A DNA stretch of 60,000 bases from Membranipora membranacea (taxonomy: Eukaryota; Bryozoa; Gymnolaemata; Cheilostomatida; Membraniporidae): the NCBI GenBank assembly GCA_914767715.1, contig OU612068.1, forward strand, positions 31,684,001 through 31,744,000, read 5' to 3'. Shown piece by piece: positions 12,234 through 24,487 of this stretch. Positions within the stretch are counted from its first letter, which is position 1, and the number at the start of each line of letters is the position of its first letter. The notes under the pieces were generated by a model. The model made no database searches and was not told where the DNA came from. It saw only the letters and a list, made by a program, of their open reading frames with translations. The position numbers were made by a program, and so were the translations under genes.

Positions 12234-15041
12234 ATGTTAAGTATTGTCCATCTAAATGTAAGATCTTTGCCTAAACATTTTGATGAGTTCAGACTAACTC
12301 CTGATTTGGTCAATAATGACATAATCTGTTTTTCGGAAACTTGGTTTAATGGCTCTCATTATGACAACAATTTTCAACTACCTGGTTATGTATTGATTCG
12401 TAAGGATAGGGGTTTGACTTCACGTGGTGGCGGGCTGGCTGTTTATGTTAAACAAAACATAAAATTCGAAAAAGTTGATTTGACTTCACATGGTGGGACC
12501 GAAGTTCTATGCATCGAAATTGTTATTGCTGAGTCTAGATTTTGTTTGGTCCTTGTTTACAATCCACCTTGTGTTGCAAGCACCGATGTTTCCTGTAATT
12601 TTGAAAAGCTATTGGATGCTCACAATTTACGAAAGCCAACTGTAATTATAGGTGATTTTAACATTGACTGGTCCGGTAATTCACAAGCGAAAGAAAATCT
12701 TGAAACCCTTATGAGACTTCATCAATATGAACAGCTCGTTAGAGAGTATACTAGATGTTTTAAAGATTCCAATACTACGATCGACTTACTTTTCTCAAAT
12801 GTTCAAAATTTAGTACCTGAACACAAGGTTATAAAAAGTGATATTAGTGATCATTTTGCAATTCAAATGAAAGTTAATCTAAAAAGGCCTAAGGCCGGCT
12901 TTTCTTATGTCACTAAGCGAGATTTCAGAAATTTTGATGATCTTGAGTTTTTTAATAGTGCGAAATCTCTCGATTTTAATATTGTAGAGAATGTTCACTG
13001 TGTTCACGAAGCAGCAGATATTTTAGAATCAAAAATAGAATTATTGGTGGAGCAGTTTGCACCATTTAAAACACAACGCTTAAAGCAAAAAAACAATCTT
13101 TGTTGGAAGTGTCCAGTGGCATCTAAACTAACAAGCCTTAAAAAAGATGCATTTCAAAAGTTTGTTGAGACGGGATTTGATAAAAATTCTACTGCCTGGG
13201 AGCATTATCGTTTAATCCGTAACAAGGCAACAAATGCAGTAAGAGATGCCAAAAAGCGAGCAATGAGAGCAGTTCTTAATGATAAAACATTAGACCAATG
13301 GCAAAAAATCAAAATTTTCCAAGGTAAAAATTATCAAGGCAATAATGTCATTCAAGAAATTGAATCTGAAAATTGCAACACTTCTGAAAGCCCAGTGATC
13401 GCTGAATGTCTAAATAGGTATTTTTCTAGCATTGGTGCCAATCTCAATGAAGAGGCTAAACTATTGTCCAATAAAAGTTACTCAGGCTTTGATAATGATA
13501 AAGCTTTCAGTTTTCCAAAATTTGCTTTTCAAGAAATTACATCGAGTGAGGTGTCTAAATATCTGCACACATTGAAATCACGTAAAACTGGGGGATTAAA
13601 TCAGATCCCTGCCTTTATTTATAAAATCCTAGAGCCTTTGATTCTGAATCCATTGACACATATTGTTAATCTGAGCCTTAAATGTCAAGAGTTTCCAGAT
13701 GTGTGGAAAAAAGCCTTAGTAATTCCAATTTTCAAAAGTGGCAAGAAAAGTTTGCCAAATAATTATAGACCAATTTCGCTATTGCCAATATTAAGTAAAG
13801 TCCTAGAAAAGATAATAAATTACCAAATTCGTGATTACCTGGAAATTAATGATCTAATAGCCTCTCGCCAATTTGGTTTCAGAAATGGAACATCCACTGA
13901 TCAAATTTTAACTCAACTAGTCAACAAATTTCGTTCCCTGCTGTCAAAGCACGAGTCAAAATTTGTCACAGTTTCTGCACTTGATATCCGTAAAGCTTTT
14001 GATTGCGTAAACCATAAGATCCTTGCCAGTAAACTGTTAACGAAATTCAATTTCCACTCTAATGCATCAAATTTAATTAAAAATTATCTTTCAAGTCGAG
14101 AGCAGGCCATGAAAGTTAATGGTTGTGTATCTGAATGCAGTCGAGTTATAACTGGTGTGCCGCAGGGGTCTGTACTTGGACCACTCCTGTTTATCATGTT
14201 TATTAACGATCTGATGGAGCTCAAAAATTGTTATCTATATGCTGATGACTGCCTACTAGTCACCAGTGGGGAAAACCCAGACATTTCCACAAAACTTATG
14301 GAAAAAAGCATTCATCAAGCATCCAGTTGGTACAGTGAAAATTGCCTTGTTCTAAACAGCGGTAAAACGGATGTCATGACCATTTCTAATAAACGTAACA
14401 TCAAACCTCCGGAACTTAAATTTAATAATCTCATTTTCAAACAATCTGACAAAATTAAGTACTTGGGTGTGATTCTTGATAACAAATTAAATTTTAAATC
14501 TCATACCAGTAAAATTAAACAAAAACTTTATCCAATAGTCACCAACTTTCAACGTAATAGAAAATTCCTGACACCTAAATTAGCTAAGCTTTGGTACATT
14601 GGACTTATACGTTCTAATCTGGAATACAGCTCTCCTGTTTTATTTACCACAAACGACTATGTCAAAAAAGAATTTTTAAAAATTGAGAATAGATGTTTGA
14701 AAATTATAGACTATAATAGTTCTAAAGATAATACTCGAAAGACCTACAACATCCCTGTTTTAACTTTGCGTTTCGAATATTTGTATCTGCTGACGTTTTA
14801 TAAAATTGTTAATAGTTTAGTCCCAATAATTGATACCAATCTGCTCCCTGAGAAATTAACTAGTGAAACTCGGCTTGCTAAAAGTTCTGGGTTTAGACTA
14901 TCCAAGGAAAATTTTAGATTTGCTTTAGCTAATTTCGGTGCTCAGAAGTTTAACGAATTACCCAATCATGTTAAGCTGAGTCAATCCCTTGCTACATTCA
15001 AAAATGCCACTCGGAGCCACGTCCTCAAACTTCTCAATTAA
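12234..15041 (+). CDS. LINE ORF2: endonuclease-reverse transcriptase
   Basis: 935 residues. The N-terminal 220 residues form an apurinic-type (EEP) endonuclease: LNVRSL near residue 8, the catalytic-Glu SETWF, GDFNIDW near 140 and SDHFAIQ near 208. The reverse transcriptase spans roughly 490-760: VIPIFKSGKK, NYRPISLLP, ALDIRKAFDCVNH, GVPQGSVLGPLLF and the catalytic YADDCLL. A typical 3' domain (IKYLGVILDNKLNFKSH and onward) completes it. All catalytic motifs are present with no stop or frameshift, so it may be competent for target-primed reverse transcription. Clade is within the CR1/L2/jockey group; I cannot name it more closely. Confidence 0.93.
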   Translation: MLSIVHLNVRSLPKHFDEFRLTPDLVNNDIICFSETWFNGSHYDNNFQLPGYVLIRKDRGLTSRGGGLAVYVKQNIKFEKVDLTSHGGTEVLCIEIVIAESRFCLVLVYNPPCVASTDVSCNFEKLLDAHNLRKPTVIIGDFNIDWSGNSQAKENLETLMRLHQYEQLVREYTRCFKDSNTTIDLLFSNVQNLVPEHKVIKSDISDHFAIQMKVNLKRPKAGFSYVTKRDFRNFDDLEFFNSAKSLDFNIVENVHCVHEAADILESKIELLVEQFAPFKTQRLKQKNNLCWKCPVASKLTSLKKDAFQKFVETGFDKNSTAWEHYRLIRNKATNAVRDAKKRAMRAVLNDKTLDQWQKIKIFQGKNYQGNNVIQEIESENCNTSESPVIAECLNRYFSSIGANLNEEAKLLSNKSYSGFDNDKAFSFPKFAFQEITSSEVSKYLHTLKSRKTGGLNQIPAFIYKILEPLILNPLTHIVNLSLKCQEFPDVWKKALVIPIFKSGKKSLPNNYRPISLLPILSKVLEKIINYQIRDYLEINDLIASRQFGFRNGTSTDQILTQLVNKFRSLLSKHESKFVTVSALDIRKAFDCVNHKILASKLLTKFNFHSNASNLIKNYLSSREQAMKVNGCVSECSRVITGVPQGSVLGPLLFIMFINDLMELKNCYLYADDCLLVTSGENPDISTKLMEKSIHQASSWYSENCLVLNSGKTDVMTISNKRNIKPPELKFNNLIFKQSDKIKYLGVILDNKLNFKSHTSKIKQKLYPIVTNFQRNRKFLTPKLAKLWYIGLIRSNLEYSSPVLFTTNDYVKKEFLKIENRCLKIIDYNSSKDNTRKTYNIPVLTLRFEYLYLLTFYKIVNSLVPIIDTNLLPEKLTSETRLAKSSGFRLSKENFRFALANFGAQKFNELPNHVKLSQSLATFKNATRSHVLKLLN

Positions 15042-15389
15042 TGAGTCAGTTCTTATCATTTCATTTTAGCCTACTGCTACATTGTTCTAACTTTTCTATT
15101 GCTATTGTGTATCAACTTGTGTAATGTTTTACTGCTAATTAATGCCTGCGTGTACGTTGTAATTTTACCTGTCATTGTTCTTGATTTTTAGTTACATGTC
15201 TTTTTAATTCTACACCATATTTTTATCAATTTTTCTGTTTTCTGGGTACAAGTCCTAAGGACTTATTCTTCTCCAAAATAAACATGGAATATATATATTA
15301 CATTAAAACCAATAAAATAAAGGTGAAATAAAATGGATAAAATATGTGCATGAGGATAAAATTAAAACACAATTCTGATACTGCTTTAT

Positions 15390-16750
15390 AAATCTATAAA
15401 ATAAAATCTAATTACTTAAAGTACAACCTAAATAAATAGGTTATAGTAGCGGACTTAAAACCGGTAAGGCTCGGCAACAGCTGCAAATCAGGGGGCAGGG
15501 AATTCCAGAGGGTTACGAGTGATGATGGTAGGGATTTTCCACCGAATGTGGCCAAGCGAGAGGTGTGATGGGATGCGAAGATGATTTTTGAGCTGCTTCT
15601 AGTGACATGGCGAGGTTCAGGAATGTAGAATTGATTGATGAAATAAGATGGCGTATCAGGAGAGTTATGATAGATCTTGTACGCAAAAAGTAGAATTTTA
15701 AATTGAGCTCTGGCTTTGATAGGAAGCCAGTGGAGTGACTTTAGTGCAGCAGTGGCAGAGTCGAATCGCCGTGCACCAGTGAGGCATTTTGCGCAGCTAT
15801 TTTGGATAGTTTGAATTTGATTGCGGGCAAAGTCTGGGAGGGTGAAATAAATGGGGTTGCAGAAATCGATGCGAGATGTGATGAAACTATGAATGAGTGT
15901 GGCAAAATGATGTGACGGTATGAATTGTCTGATAGCCTTTAGTCTGCGTAGTTGGAAAAAACAGGACTTTCTTAATTCTCTAATATGACTATCAAATGTC
16001 AACTTGGAATCCATAACAACACCTAGGTTGCGCATTTTCAATTGCGGCATGATAACTGTGCAGCCATCTAGTTTCAACGGAGTGTATAAGCTGGGATCAC
16101 ATTTGCGGGAAAAGGGAATGAACATGGTTTTATCTGGGTTCAGTTTCAGGTGGTTGGTCTTCATGAAAGAGCTGATGGTGGAAAAAGCTATATTAATTCT
16201 TCGTCGAGCGGTGGCCTCATTATTAAGTGCGTCATGAGTATCATCAAAGCTAACCCAAAATTGTGTGTCATCAGCGTAAATATGGCAAGAGATACCTAGG
16301 CTCCGGAGAAGAGGAGGTAAGATGGACATAATACAGTTAAACAGAACTGGCCCAAGCACGCTTCCTTGCGGCACACCCACATTTAGTGGTTTAGGTTCCG
16401 ATAAGTCATTTTCTATCCTAACTTGGAAACTACGAGATTCTAAGTATGAATAAAACCACTTTAACACATTGCCTCCAAGATTGAAATGTGATTTTAACAA
16501 TGATAACAGATGAGTATGAGAAATAGTGTCGAAAGCCGCTGACAAATCAATAAGCACTAAAAACACAGACCTCCCTCTATCAAGCTCATGAAGAATAGAC
16601 GAATACACCTGCTGAAAAGCCGTTTCTACACTATGGCCTTTCCTATAGGCTGACTGATGTGAATCAAGAAGCTGATTTACATTGAGATGTGCTGTGAGCT
16701 GATTGCAAACTGCAGTTTCAATTACTTCAGTTCCTAGAAACTTATATTTT
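15390..16750 (-). mobile_element. 5'-truncated LINE of a second family, opposite orientation
   Basis: The minus strand encodes an RT lacking its N-terminal part and the whole endonuclease, reading from about 16745 to the stop at 15412. Motifs: HQSAYRKGHSVETA, LIDLSAAFDTISH, GVPQGSVLGPVLF, YADDTQFWVS, then LKLNPDKTMFI and MRNLGVVMDSKLTFDSH. The 3' end shows an A/T-rich TAAAATAAAATC segment. The wording LSAAFDT and ADDTQ places it in the L2/CR1/Rex group, clearly different from the element just upstream. 5' truncation is the normal result of incomplete reverse transcription. The break at about 16745 abuts an AT-repeat and a ZIP exon-1 remnant. Confidence 0.9.
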
Positions 16751-16782
16751 AATTTATATAAATATATAATATATATGTAGTA

Positions 16783-16845
16783 TTGATTGGATTTGTGAAG
16801 TCTAGCTGACAATCTATGACCAGAAACACGATTAACTGCCATCGG
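16783..16845 (-). pseudogene. Remnant of ZIP exon 1 (fourth copy)
   Basis: Read on the minus strand, this gives LVIDCQLDFTNPIN, aligned with [13 protein letters not shown] of copies B and C, i.e. the signal-peptide end and mature N-terminus. The nucleotides TAGACTTCACAAATC are identical to functional copies. Similarity fades both upstream and, after about 40 bp, into an AT repeat and then the 5' end of the truncated LINE. No further ZIP exon was found nearby. Confidence 0.7.
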
Positions 16846-16859
16846 ATTACTCTATGTTT

Positions 16860-19800
16860 AGAGCGATGTAATTTGCTGTGTAAGCTCTTGCGGTCATGAA
16901 GCATGACCTTGGTGTGGTGATATTTGGCATGGCTACTGCTTTGCACACGCATTTTCATGATATGCAGTAACATGTTATCCGGCTGACGCGACGAGTTACA
17001 ACACTACGCAGGTTCGGCTGGTGCTGTATGTGGCAGGGTTACAGGTGCAATGCTAATCATATATAAGTGTAAGTGTGTTCCTGTCACTGCTCTCCAACTT
17101 CATTGTGAGAGGCCTCAGGATGTAAAATGAGATTTGAATTATGAACTCAAAGTCTTTCTGCTCCATCAATCCTGTTTTTGACTGAAATCGTTTCTTTCAG
17201 CAATGGTTTGATGGATCAGGTATGATTATGAAAGATGATGGAAACTGTAAATATCAGATAATGCCATAAAATACTATCAAATTAGTCTTACTGAGTGCTC
17301 AGACAGTTGCCTGTGCGAGTTATTTGTGGCATTACATAATGATGATGCAGTTGGTGAATCAATCTTTATTTTCCTTTCAGCCAACGTATTGTGTAGTGTA
17401 TTTTAACTGTGGTAAAGTCACTCATACAATCAATTTGACATGTTCATCTCTTTTGAGATTTTAATGGCTTGAAAGTGATTAAAAGATGTAAAATTGTAAA
17501 TTGTACCGGAGTTGTCAGCACTTTGAAAAGAGGTAGATGACTCTGCAAATACAACAGAAATGAGGTAAATGATATACGGTCATGGAGGATTAATTGATTT
17601 CAGTCATAAAATAATTTTTTTACGGAGGTCACTAGACATTGAAAATATGCACATTGTGATGGGAAGGTCCCTTTGTGCAATGAACTCCCTGCTTTGTGTG
17701 AATTAAAAAAATAAAAATTTACTATGTATAAATGTTTAAACTAATGCAATTTGTAATGATAGGTTGAAAACTAGACCCCATGACAGCAGAATAAGCAAAT
17801 AAAACTTCACTAAGCTCTTAGGTGCAAAAGTGGGGTGGTTATAGGGTCATCTGGTCTCATAGGTTAAATAGCCCAAATATCTGGTGTTACCCTACCAAAT
17901 AGGGTAACTTGTCATGTATGCTTTGGCCTGTTGTATTTCAACCAAATTTGATAAAATCATATGCTCTCGTGCCATCAAAGAGATAATTCCAGCGCAAAAA
18001 AAATGAGTAGACTGACCCGCATTCTGAAGAAGCTTGGTTTCACTTTTATTTAACAGTTCCATAAATATGTATAATGCCGAGTTTCGATCAAAAATCTTGA
18101 TGTGACCTCACACAAGGACTCTCCGTTCACGTGAGCAAATGTCAAAAGAGCCAGCTTCAATGCCACATTATTCAGCTTCTGATGGTCCCAGAGGGTCACA
18201 TTTTGGTTTGTTTTGAAGCTCACTAGCTGGAAAAGTGTGATGATTCCAAACTAAACGAGGGAAGGAATTTCCAAAGATAAAGCTCATGGCGTCTCTTTGA
18301 TAATCAATGGGAAACTCATTCGAAAGGTGATTCTAAACCACCTGAGAATCTCCTCACCTATTGGTAGTATCATTCACATACATCTGCTTGACTTTAACGT
18401 CTATGCTGTTAGCAGAGATAGACTATATATGATTATTGTACAGCTATATGATCAATATTTCTCCATTCATGGTTGCCTTACATATCAAAAGAGGATATGG
18501 CTAAACTTGAAAGGATTAAAAGTCTTTATCTACGATTTGCCACCCCTTGTTGCCAGAACTAGCCTCTTTAACAAAGAATATCTGCCAACGTCACCTTTCA
18601 TGTTTCATGTAAATCACAATCATGAAAAACAACCCTCACGTTTCAAGTCAGTACATTCCCAATACCGTCAAAGACTAGCACCGTAGAAAATATAATGCTA
18701 TTTAGAGAGTTATTTTTTAAGGTTATCTAAGTTTTTGTACTTTCTATTTTATTGAAAACATTTTCTATTTTGTATGTATTCAAGACATTGGTCGGTCGCT
18801 CAAAGTTCGAAATAAAAAACATGATAATATGTGTAAAGGTTGGATGTACTGATGATGTGTGGAAAAGTGTCTTGTGTGTAAAGGTCGTATGAACTGATAT
18901 TATTGAATTGATTTAATGTTTGCTAGAAACTTATTATTATTATACACTTTTTATTTGGCACCCTTACAAAAGGATGTAAATTCTGAGAATCAGGTTGAGG
19001 TTTGCTAACGGAACCCTCAATTTCCAGACAAGATGGTCTATAAGCAGCACCAGCATTCCGGGTGGATCCCACTGATGTCCCACTTGCCCGTCGTTTCTAC
19101 CTCATTATGATAGCAGGTTCTTTCTTTAGTGACACTCATGTGGAATTCATATGATGGGGTGAATGTTAGAAGCAGGGGGCAGAGCCATGCTACCGATGCC
19201 TGCAAATTGGACTCTGCACTTCCATTAGCTTTGCAAATGCCGGTATAAAGCCCTCATTGTCTATATTTTATGGTGTTAATTTTGAAATAGAAACAAATTA
19301 AATCAAATCAAAGACAGACAAGAAATGCTGTTCAAGTATGCTCAACAGGCATCAGGTGTGTCCTTTTAACTGACTGATCGCACTGAGAGACCCTCAGGCA
19401 TATGCTGCTTGCCTTAGAGACACTGCCCCTGGTGTTGTTTTGACACACCATGTGTGACTTAGCTGCCCTATTCAACAAGCCTGGATGGCTTGTGTTGATT
19501 GGTGACCCTGTACCATTGCCCGCTATTTTTTTTCAAAGAAGATCTTTATACTGAATTCAGGGTTGTGCAAACATGCAGTAGACCTCCTGTGTTTATGTTC
19601 CTGACCTGTAGAGACCTGGAATGTATATATTGCTTACCACAGAAAAATAATAAATGACTTACGTCGTCTTATGACCACAAGTCCTAACATTTATCCATAA
19701 ACCTGCTCCAGACTCCTAACAAAATACACACTTGGCTCAGACTGAGCCAATGAGTAAGTTATCATTATCCCATCGCTCCATATTATCGCTCACTTGGTCT

Positions 19801-21848
19801 TTCAATTAGACAAATTCGCTCCAAAAACACTCGCTCAGAATGTATATTATTCAATGAGTGAGCATTTTTGCGACCTTCTAGGGTCTTGCCCTCTCTCTGA
19901 GTGTGACCCTTGAAGGTCTAACAAATAGCTCACTGAGTGAGCGACCAGATTGCGATTTTGGCTGTATTTATTTTAAATACCCCTGTTGGTGCGAGGTCGA
20001 CAGTTATATTGAGAGCGGGAATATGCGTTGAGGTATTGCCTAGCAGCCTATGACTCTGCATGTTATTTGGTTTGTTCTACAGCTGACTTACTGTTATTAT
20101 GTAATTATTAGACTGATTGATGTCAGCACCTAGAGTAGATGATGTACTTGATTATTGACCTCATGATGTCAGAGGGCCCTGATGTTCTTCTCATGACACC
20201 AGGCACTAATAATTTTGTAATTTTAGGACCTGCCTCCTTGGTTGACTCCTTATTGTTACAATACTTTGCTATGATTGGCTTATCGAACTTGGAACCTCAC
20301 TCTGAACACACAGGATTCTTGAATATAAAAGTGCTGCAAAGTATTTACATCAGCCTGTCAGCGGTTGTCATCATCAGAGCAGGTGTGGGCCGAGTCAGAA
20401 GGAATTCTGCGCAGCAGCGCAACACTTTGGTATCAGCAAGAACCTGATCTTCGCAAAGGAGAAGTCATTCAGTAAGTACTCTAAATTGTTAATTTTTTTC
20501 ACTCAATACCCGGTCACATGGGCACCTTGGACCCTGTCAACTTCCCTCTAAAAGCCGATATATAGAGTTTTAAGCATTACAGTATCCCTAGGTCTTTCCA
20601 GATTATTATTATTGTTACCTAGAATTGCGTCGAAGATGTCGAGAAGCTGGTATAAGACAGTGATACGTCTCAATACACTGTATGTTATGGTATTGGTGCA
20701 TTGAGAAATTTCAGCTACTCAAAATATACTATCACTACTTGGTTTTTTTTTCCTGCTTTCCACATATACATAAAAAAATGTCTTGTTCGGAAGTTCTCAT
20801 TCTACACATTTGCCTGGTCAAAATTAATGGACAACTACTTTGCAATGCTTTTCCAGCAATGCAAAATCCAGTTCAGATTACCAACTCAATTCACGTTTCC
20901 AAATAATGGACAAGAAGTTGAGAGTAAACCATGGTAATCAAAGCGATACACAGATCGCTTTTTATATTTTGACATTTCCAACGTGGTATTTGAAAAAAAA
21001 AGAGAAATTCTGTTTCTCTAGAATAGCCACAATGGGCAGTCTGATGATTCATGAATATAGGTAGGCAATTATCTAATATATAAAAGTGCACAAAATAAAG
21101 TCGCGATTGAGATAGGCAGGAAAATGTGAATATGAAAAATATTGATTGATTTAAAATGCTTGGAAAATCGAGTTGTATGTTGAGATGGTAATTGAAATTT
21201 TTTCTACCAGTTCACAGCAACACAATGTAAATGCACATTGAGCATTATTTTTTGAGGGCAACAATTGAGTCGTGATATATATATTGTGTAGATATTATAT
21301 ATAATAGATTATGGAATAACCGTTCCCAAAAAAATATGAGGAGGGAAAAGTATACTTTACATGGTTATATGATACTTCTTATGTTTGAAAAATTGAGCTT
21401 CGGAGACTAGATCATCCCTACCGGTCCATCAGGATTGCCAAGTGTTATAATTTTTCTTATTGTACCCTGCATGTTGTTGATCAGGTATATGTTGTTGGCA
21501 TACTACAACCTATACATGATTTTTGCATATGACTGAAATGCTCGCTGATTGTTTTGTATTGCTTCTTGGTTTTATCACCATTACTAAGCACTGCTACTCC
21601 ATTTACTTCCCTCTTCCAGCCATGACATAAGTGCTTCTGGTCACTGCAAATGAAACAAGAGTTGTGTAAGAGGAATATGGAGAGGGTAGAGACATCCTTA
21701 TAGTCAGTGTTAGAAGTAAATAATTTACAATCACAACATCGCTCTGCAGCGTCACTCTGTCGTTGTACATTTATAATTCGTATCTATGTTAACGACTGGC
21801 TTGACATATTCAGGGTTTAGGACATCACTAAATTATATCAATCACAAC
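16860..21848. other. Long intergenic stretch, no gene recognised
   Basis: Five kilobases without a protein I can identify. The longest open frame (18297-18686, 129 codons) has no domain or homologue I know and no splice context. About 18945-19215 looks like an old interspersed repeat. About 19790-19950 contains imperfect inverted units built on TCGCTCACT/GAGTGAGCGA. Confidence 0.5.
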
Positions 21849-22296
21849 CAGGGCTCTCAACCACTCAGATTTAGCCCGAGTTACTCGGGTTTTTGGGTTC
21901 AACTCAGGCAACTTAGGGGATTTTAGAATACTAGCTAAAAACTCAGATTTTGCCTCATGTTCATCGAAGTTGGAGAATTCCTCTCGGTGTGGCCTAGTTT
22001 TGTGATTATAAAGAAACAATTTTATGATGTGATATATGAAATACACTAACCAGGATGACTTTTAAAGTGATTCTATATCGATGATCTGCTAACAACTCTA
22101 AATGTAACCAGTATCATTCATATGCAGAGGCCTAAATTGCTCTCTAGGCTTTGGCGGCCGGACCGATTGAGGAGGCTAACAAAGCTCTAAAACTATAAGC
22201 TGTTTGTGCACAGGGCGTTCCACGCCTTTGAAATGCCACCTACAACACAATATCGACAAAACTCAGGTTTTGGATCCTTCCAGGTTGAGAGCCCTG
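21849..22296. mobile_element. hAT-type MITE
   Basis: A 448-bp unit is bounded by perfect 14-bp inverted ends CAGGGCTCTCAACC (21849-21862) and GGTTGAGAGCCCTG (22283-22296). CAGGG-starting ends are typical of hAT superfamily elements. The 8 bp on either side, ATCACAAC and ATTACAAG, agree at six of eight positions, as expected for an aged 8-bp target duplication. It has no transposase; the open frame inside is incidental. Confidence 0.8.
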
Positions 22297-24487
22297 ATTA
22301 CAAGTAACAATTTGAAATAAAATATTATTAGAAATTGTGTGAATACTATATAAAAGGAGTAACAGCTGTGATTCCTTGCTATAAGTATCATCAATAATAG
22401 AAAAATGTCATTTTTGTGTGTTGTATGTTCACGGTTTTACATAACAAACATACAACACAAAAACGGTGCTGTTCATTTTATACCATACATATACTACATG
22501 CAATGATGATAGTAGTTACACTGGTTGCAGTGTGAGTGTGTGTATGTATTTTTTAGTTGGTTTTATAAAGGAGTAAAGTAACAGGGTCTTACTCCTTGGT
22601 TTTATGTTATCCTTGGTGGTTTTACTTTTATGTATGTTTTTGTTAATTAAAACAGAACCTTTCTGTTTTTGTATAAGATAATTCAACTGAAGGAAAACCA
22701 ATTTTCAAAGATATAAATGTGTTATTCACATCTAACCTTTATCACACCTTAATAAATCCTGTAACCAGGGAGGGTAACTGCTAGAATAATGTAAAAAATA
22801 GAAATCTCTACCTTTGATTTGATCAATTTTTAGTCATCCTCAATTATCTAGCCAAGTTAAGCACTAACTGCCTTACCTGCCTAAGTGTTGATGACATATA
22901 AGAATATTATGTAAATATTTCTTTACTCAGACTACTATATTAGTGCCCGCCCCTAATTCTAGAAAGTGACCTTTTGCAGTCACGTGGTGTGGCTAAGTTG
23001 GAAGCATAGAGTTAGTGCTGCCAAAATGCATGTGAAAATGTGAAAACGTGAACTTGCACGGGAAAAAACGGGAAAAATGTATGTGAAAGTGGCATGGTGT
23101 GGTTTTTTAACAACTCTGACTAAATTTATCTTCTAAATAGGGACATTGTCCTGTTTTGTATGGTTTGCAAGATAAGGATAGGATGAGCTTGTCTATCAAG
23201 ACAACCAACAAAGCTTGTAAAGAAAGACAGGCTACTGCAAACTGGTTTGACTCTGTCATAATTACTATGCATTCTTCTAATCTATCTGTCGTGTCTATCT
23301 TTCTATAGTAGTCTTTTGTAACTATAGTAACCGGTAATCATACATATGCCAATTGAAATGATAATTGATACTGATACATTGATGATGCTTACCAACATTT
23401 TATCCTGCAGATTTTTCTTCAACTGTTACAATAGAAACCATTTCTGCATTTATCCAATTTTAGTGGTTGAGGTCAAAAACCAATCTTAGGTTGTATTGTA
23501 TCACCAAACACTCTCTCTCTCACTCCTTGGTATTAACACAGAGTTATACTAGAGACTCATGTGGACTCAACTGACTACTATCAGCAGGCAAAACATTCCG
23601 TTCCTTCGCCCACCCTGTGTATAATTATTGCATTGCGTTAGTGATCTGTGTTGTTCTGGAGGTTGCTCTGGAGGTTGCTGCTCTAAGTGTTGTAGGGTTT
23701 AGCTATATTAACCTTAGGGTTTTGGTCTCTGAGCTAGGGTAGGTTGCCAGTGATTGTATTCTAGGCGGCTGATGTTAAGGCTTTGAAGTGCTTGGTCTTA
23801 AATGTATGTTGTTTCTTGGATGGTAGTTGAAACCATATCTGACCAATTTTGGTGGATCACTGCTTTGTAGAAATTGAAAACACAAACCTCAGTCTCCTAA
23901 CTCACGCCGCCAGAATATTTTGGCATCAAACTAGGGCTATTTATTGTGCATCCTTATGTAAGATACAACAACACCATTGCAATCAGCTGGTTAAAAAGTA
24001 TTTCAGACACGTTCCAATCAGTTTTGTGCAGGGTTGCAGCAAAGACGATCTGTAGAATCATTGTTATGAACTTTTAGAAAGGCATTGTAAGACTTAGAAT
24101 TAATGGGCCTCTAAAAAAAGCAAACAGGGCTAGTAATTAATTCACTAAAAATGAGGCTATTTTATCTCAACATACATCTCATGGAATGGGAAAGTTAGCT
24201 TAGTATATCATTAGCACTTTTATCACCTGTTGATATACTCCGGATTTGAGCCTTACCTTTAGACAGTACATTGTGGCAGTGTATTAGGATTGTAAAAAAC
24301 TGCCTCTAAGACTAAACATTATAACTTGGTAGCCTTGGGGGAGTTGTTGGGCTAGTTATAGTATATTTATACAATTGGAAGATTTGTATAGACAATACCG
24401 CTATTCCTACCCTACAAATTCAATCTGGTATCTTTACATTGTTGTAGGGTGTCATTAACTTCAGGACGTCTAAATCTATCTGCAACA
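22297..24487. other. 5' flank of ZIP copy B
   Basis: No gene recognised. It contains an (AC)/(TG)-biased segment at about 22520-22560 and two of the six ACTCCTTGGT decamers scattered through the window (22591 and 23522). The proximal promoter of copy B must lie here or upstream, but no specific element is visible. Confidence 0.45.

Larger units (their letters stand above)
11345..15295 (+). mobile_element. Apparently full-length two-ORF non-LTR retrotransposon (CR1/L2/jockey-type)
   Basis: A short GC-richer 5' leader (about 11350-11414) precedes ORF1 (11415-12155), a 78-bp gap, ORF2 (12234-15041) and an AT-rich 3' UTR with an AATAAA at about 15278. Both frames are open over their whole length, so the insertion looks young. 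The exact ends and target-site duplication could not be fixed by eye. It sits in the spacer between head-to-head ZIP copies A and B. Confidence 0.85.

Noticed and set aside
18297-18686. 129-codon frame in the A-B spacer
   Set aside because: No motif, no homologue I recognise, no splice context; composition matches the AT-rich background.
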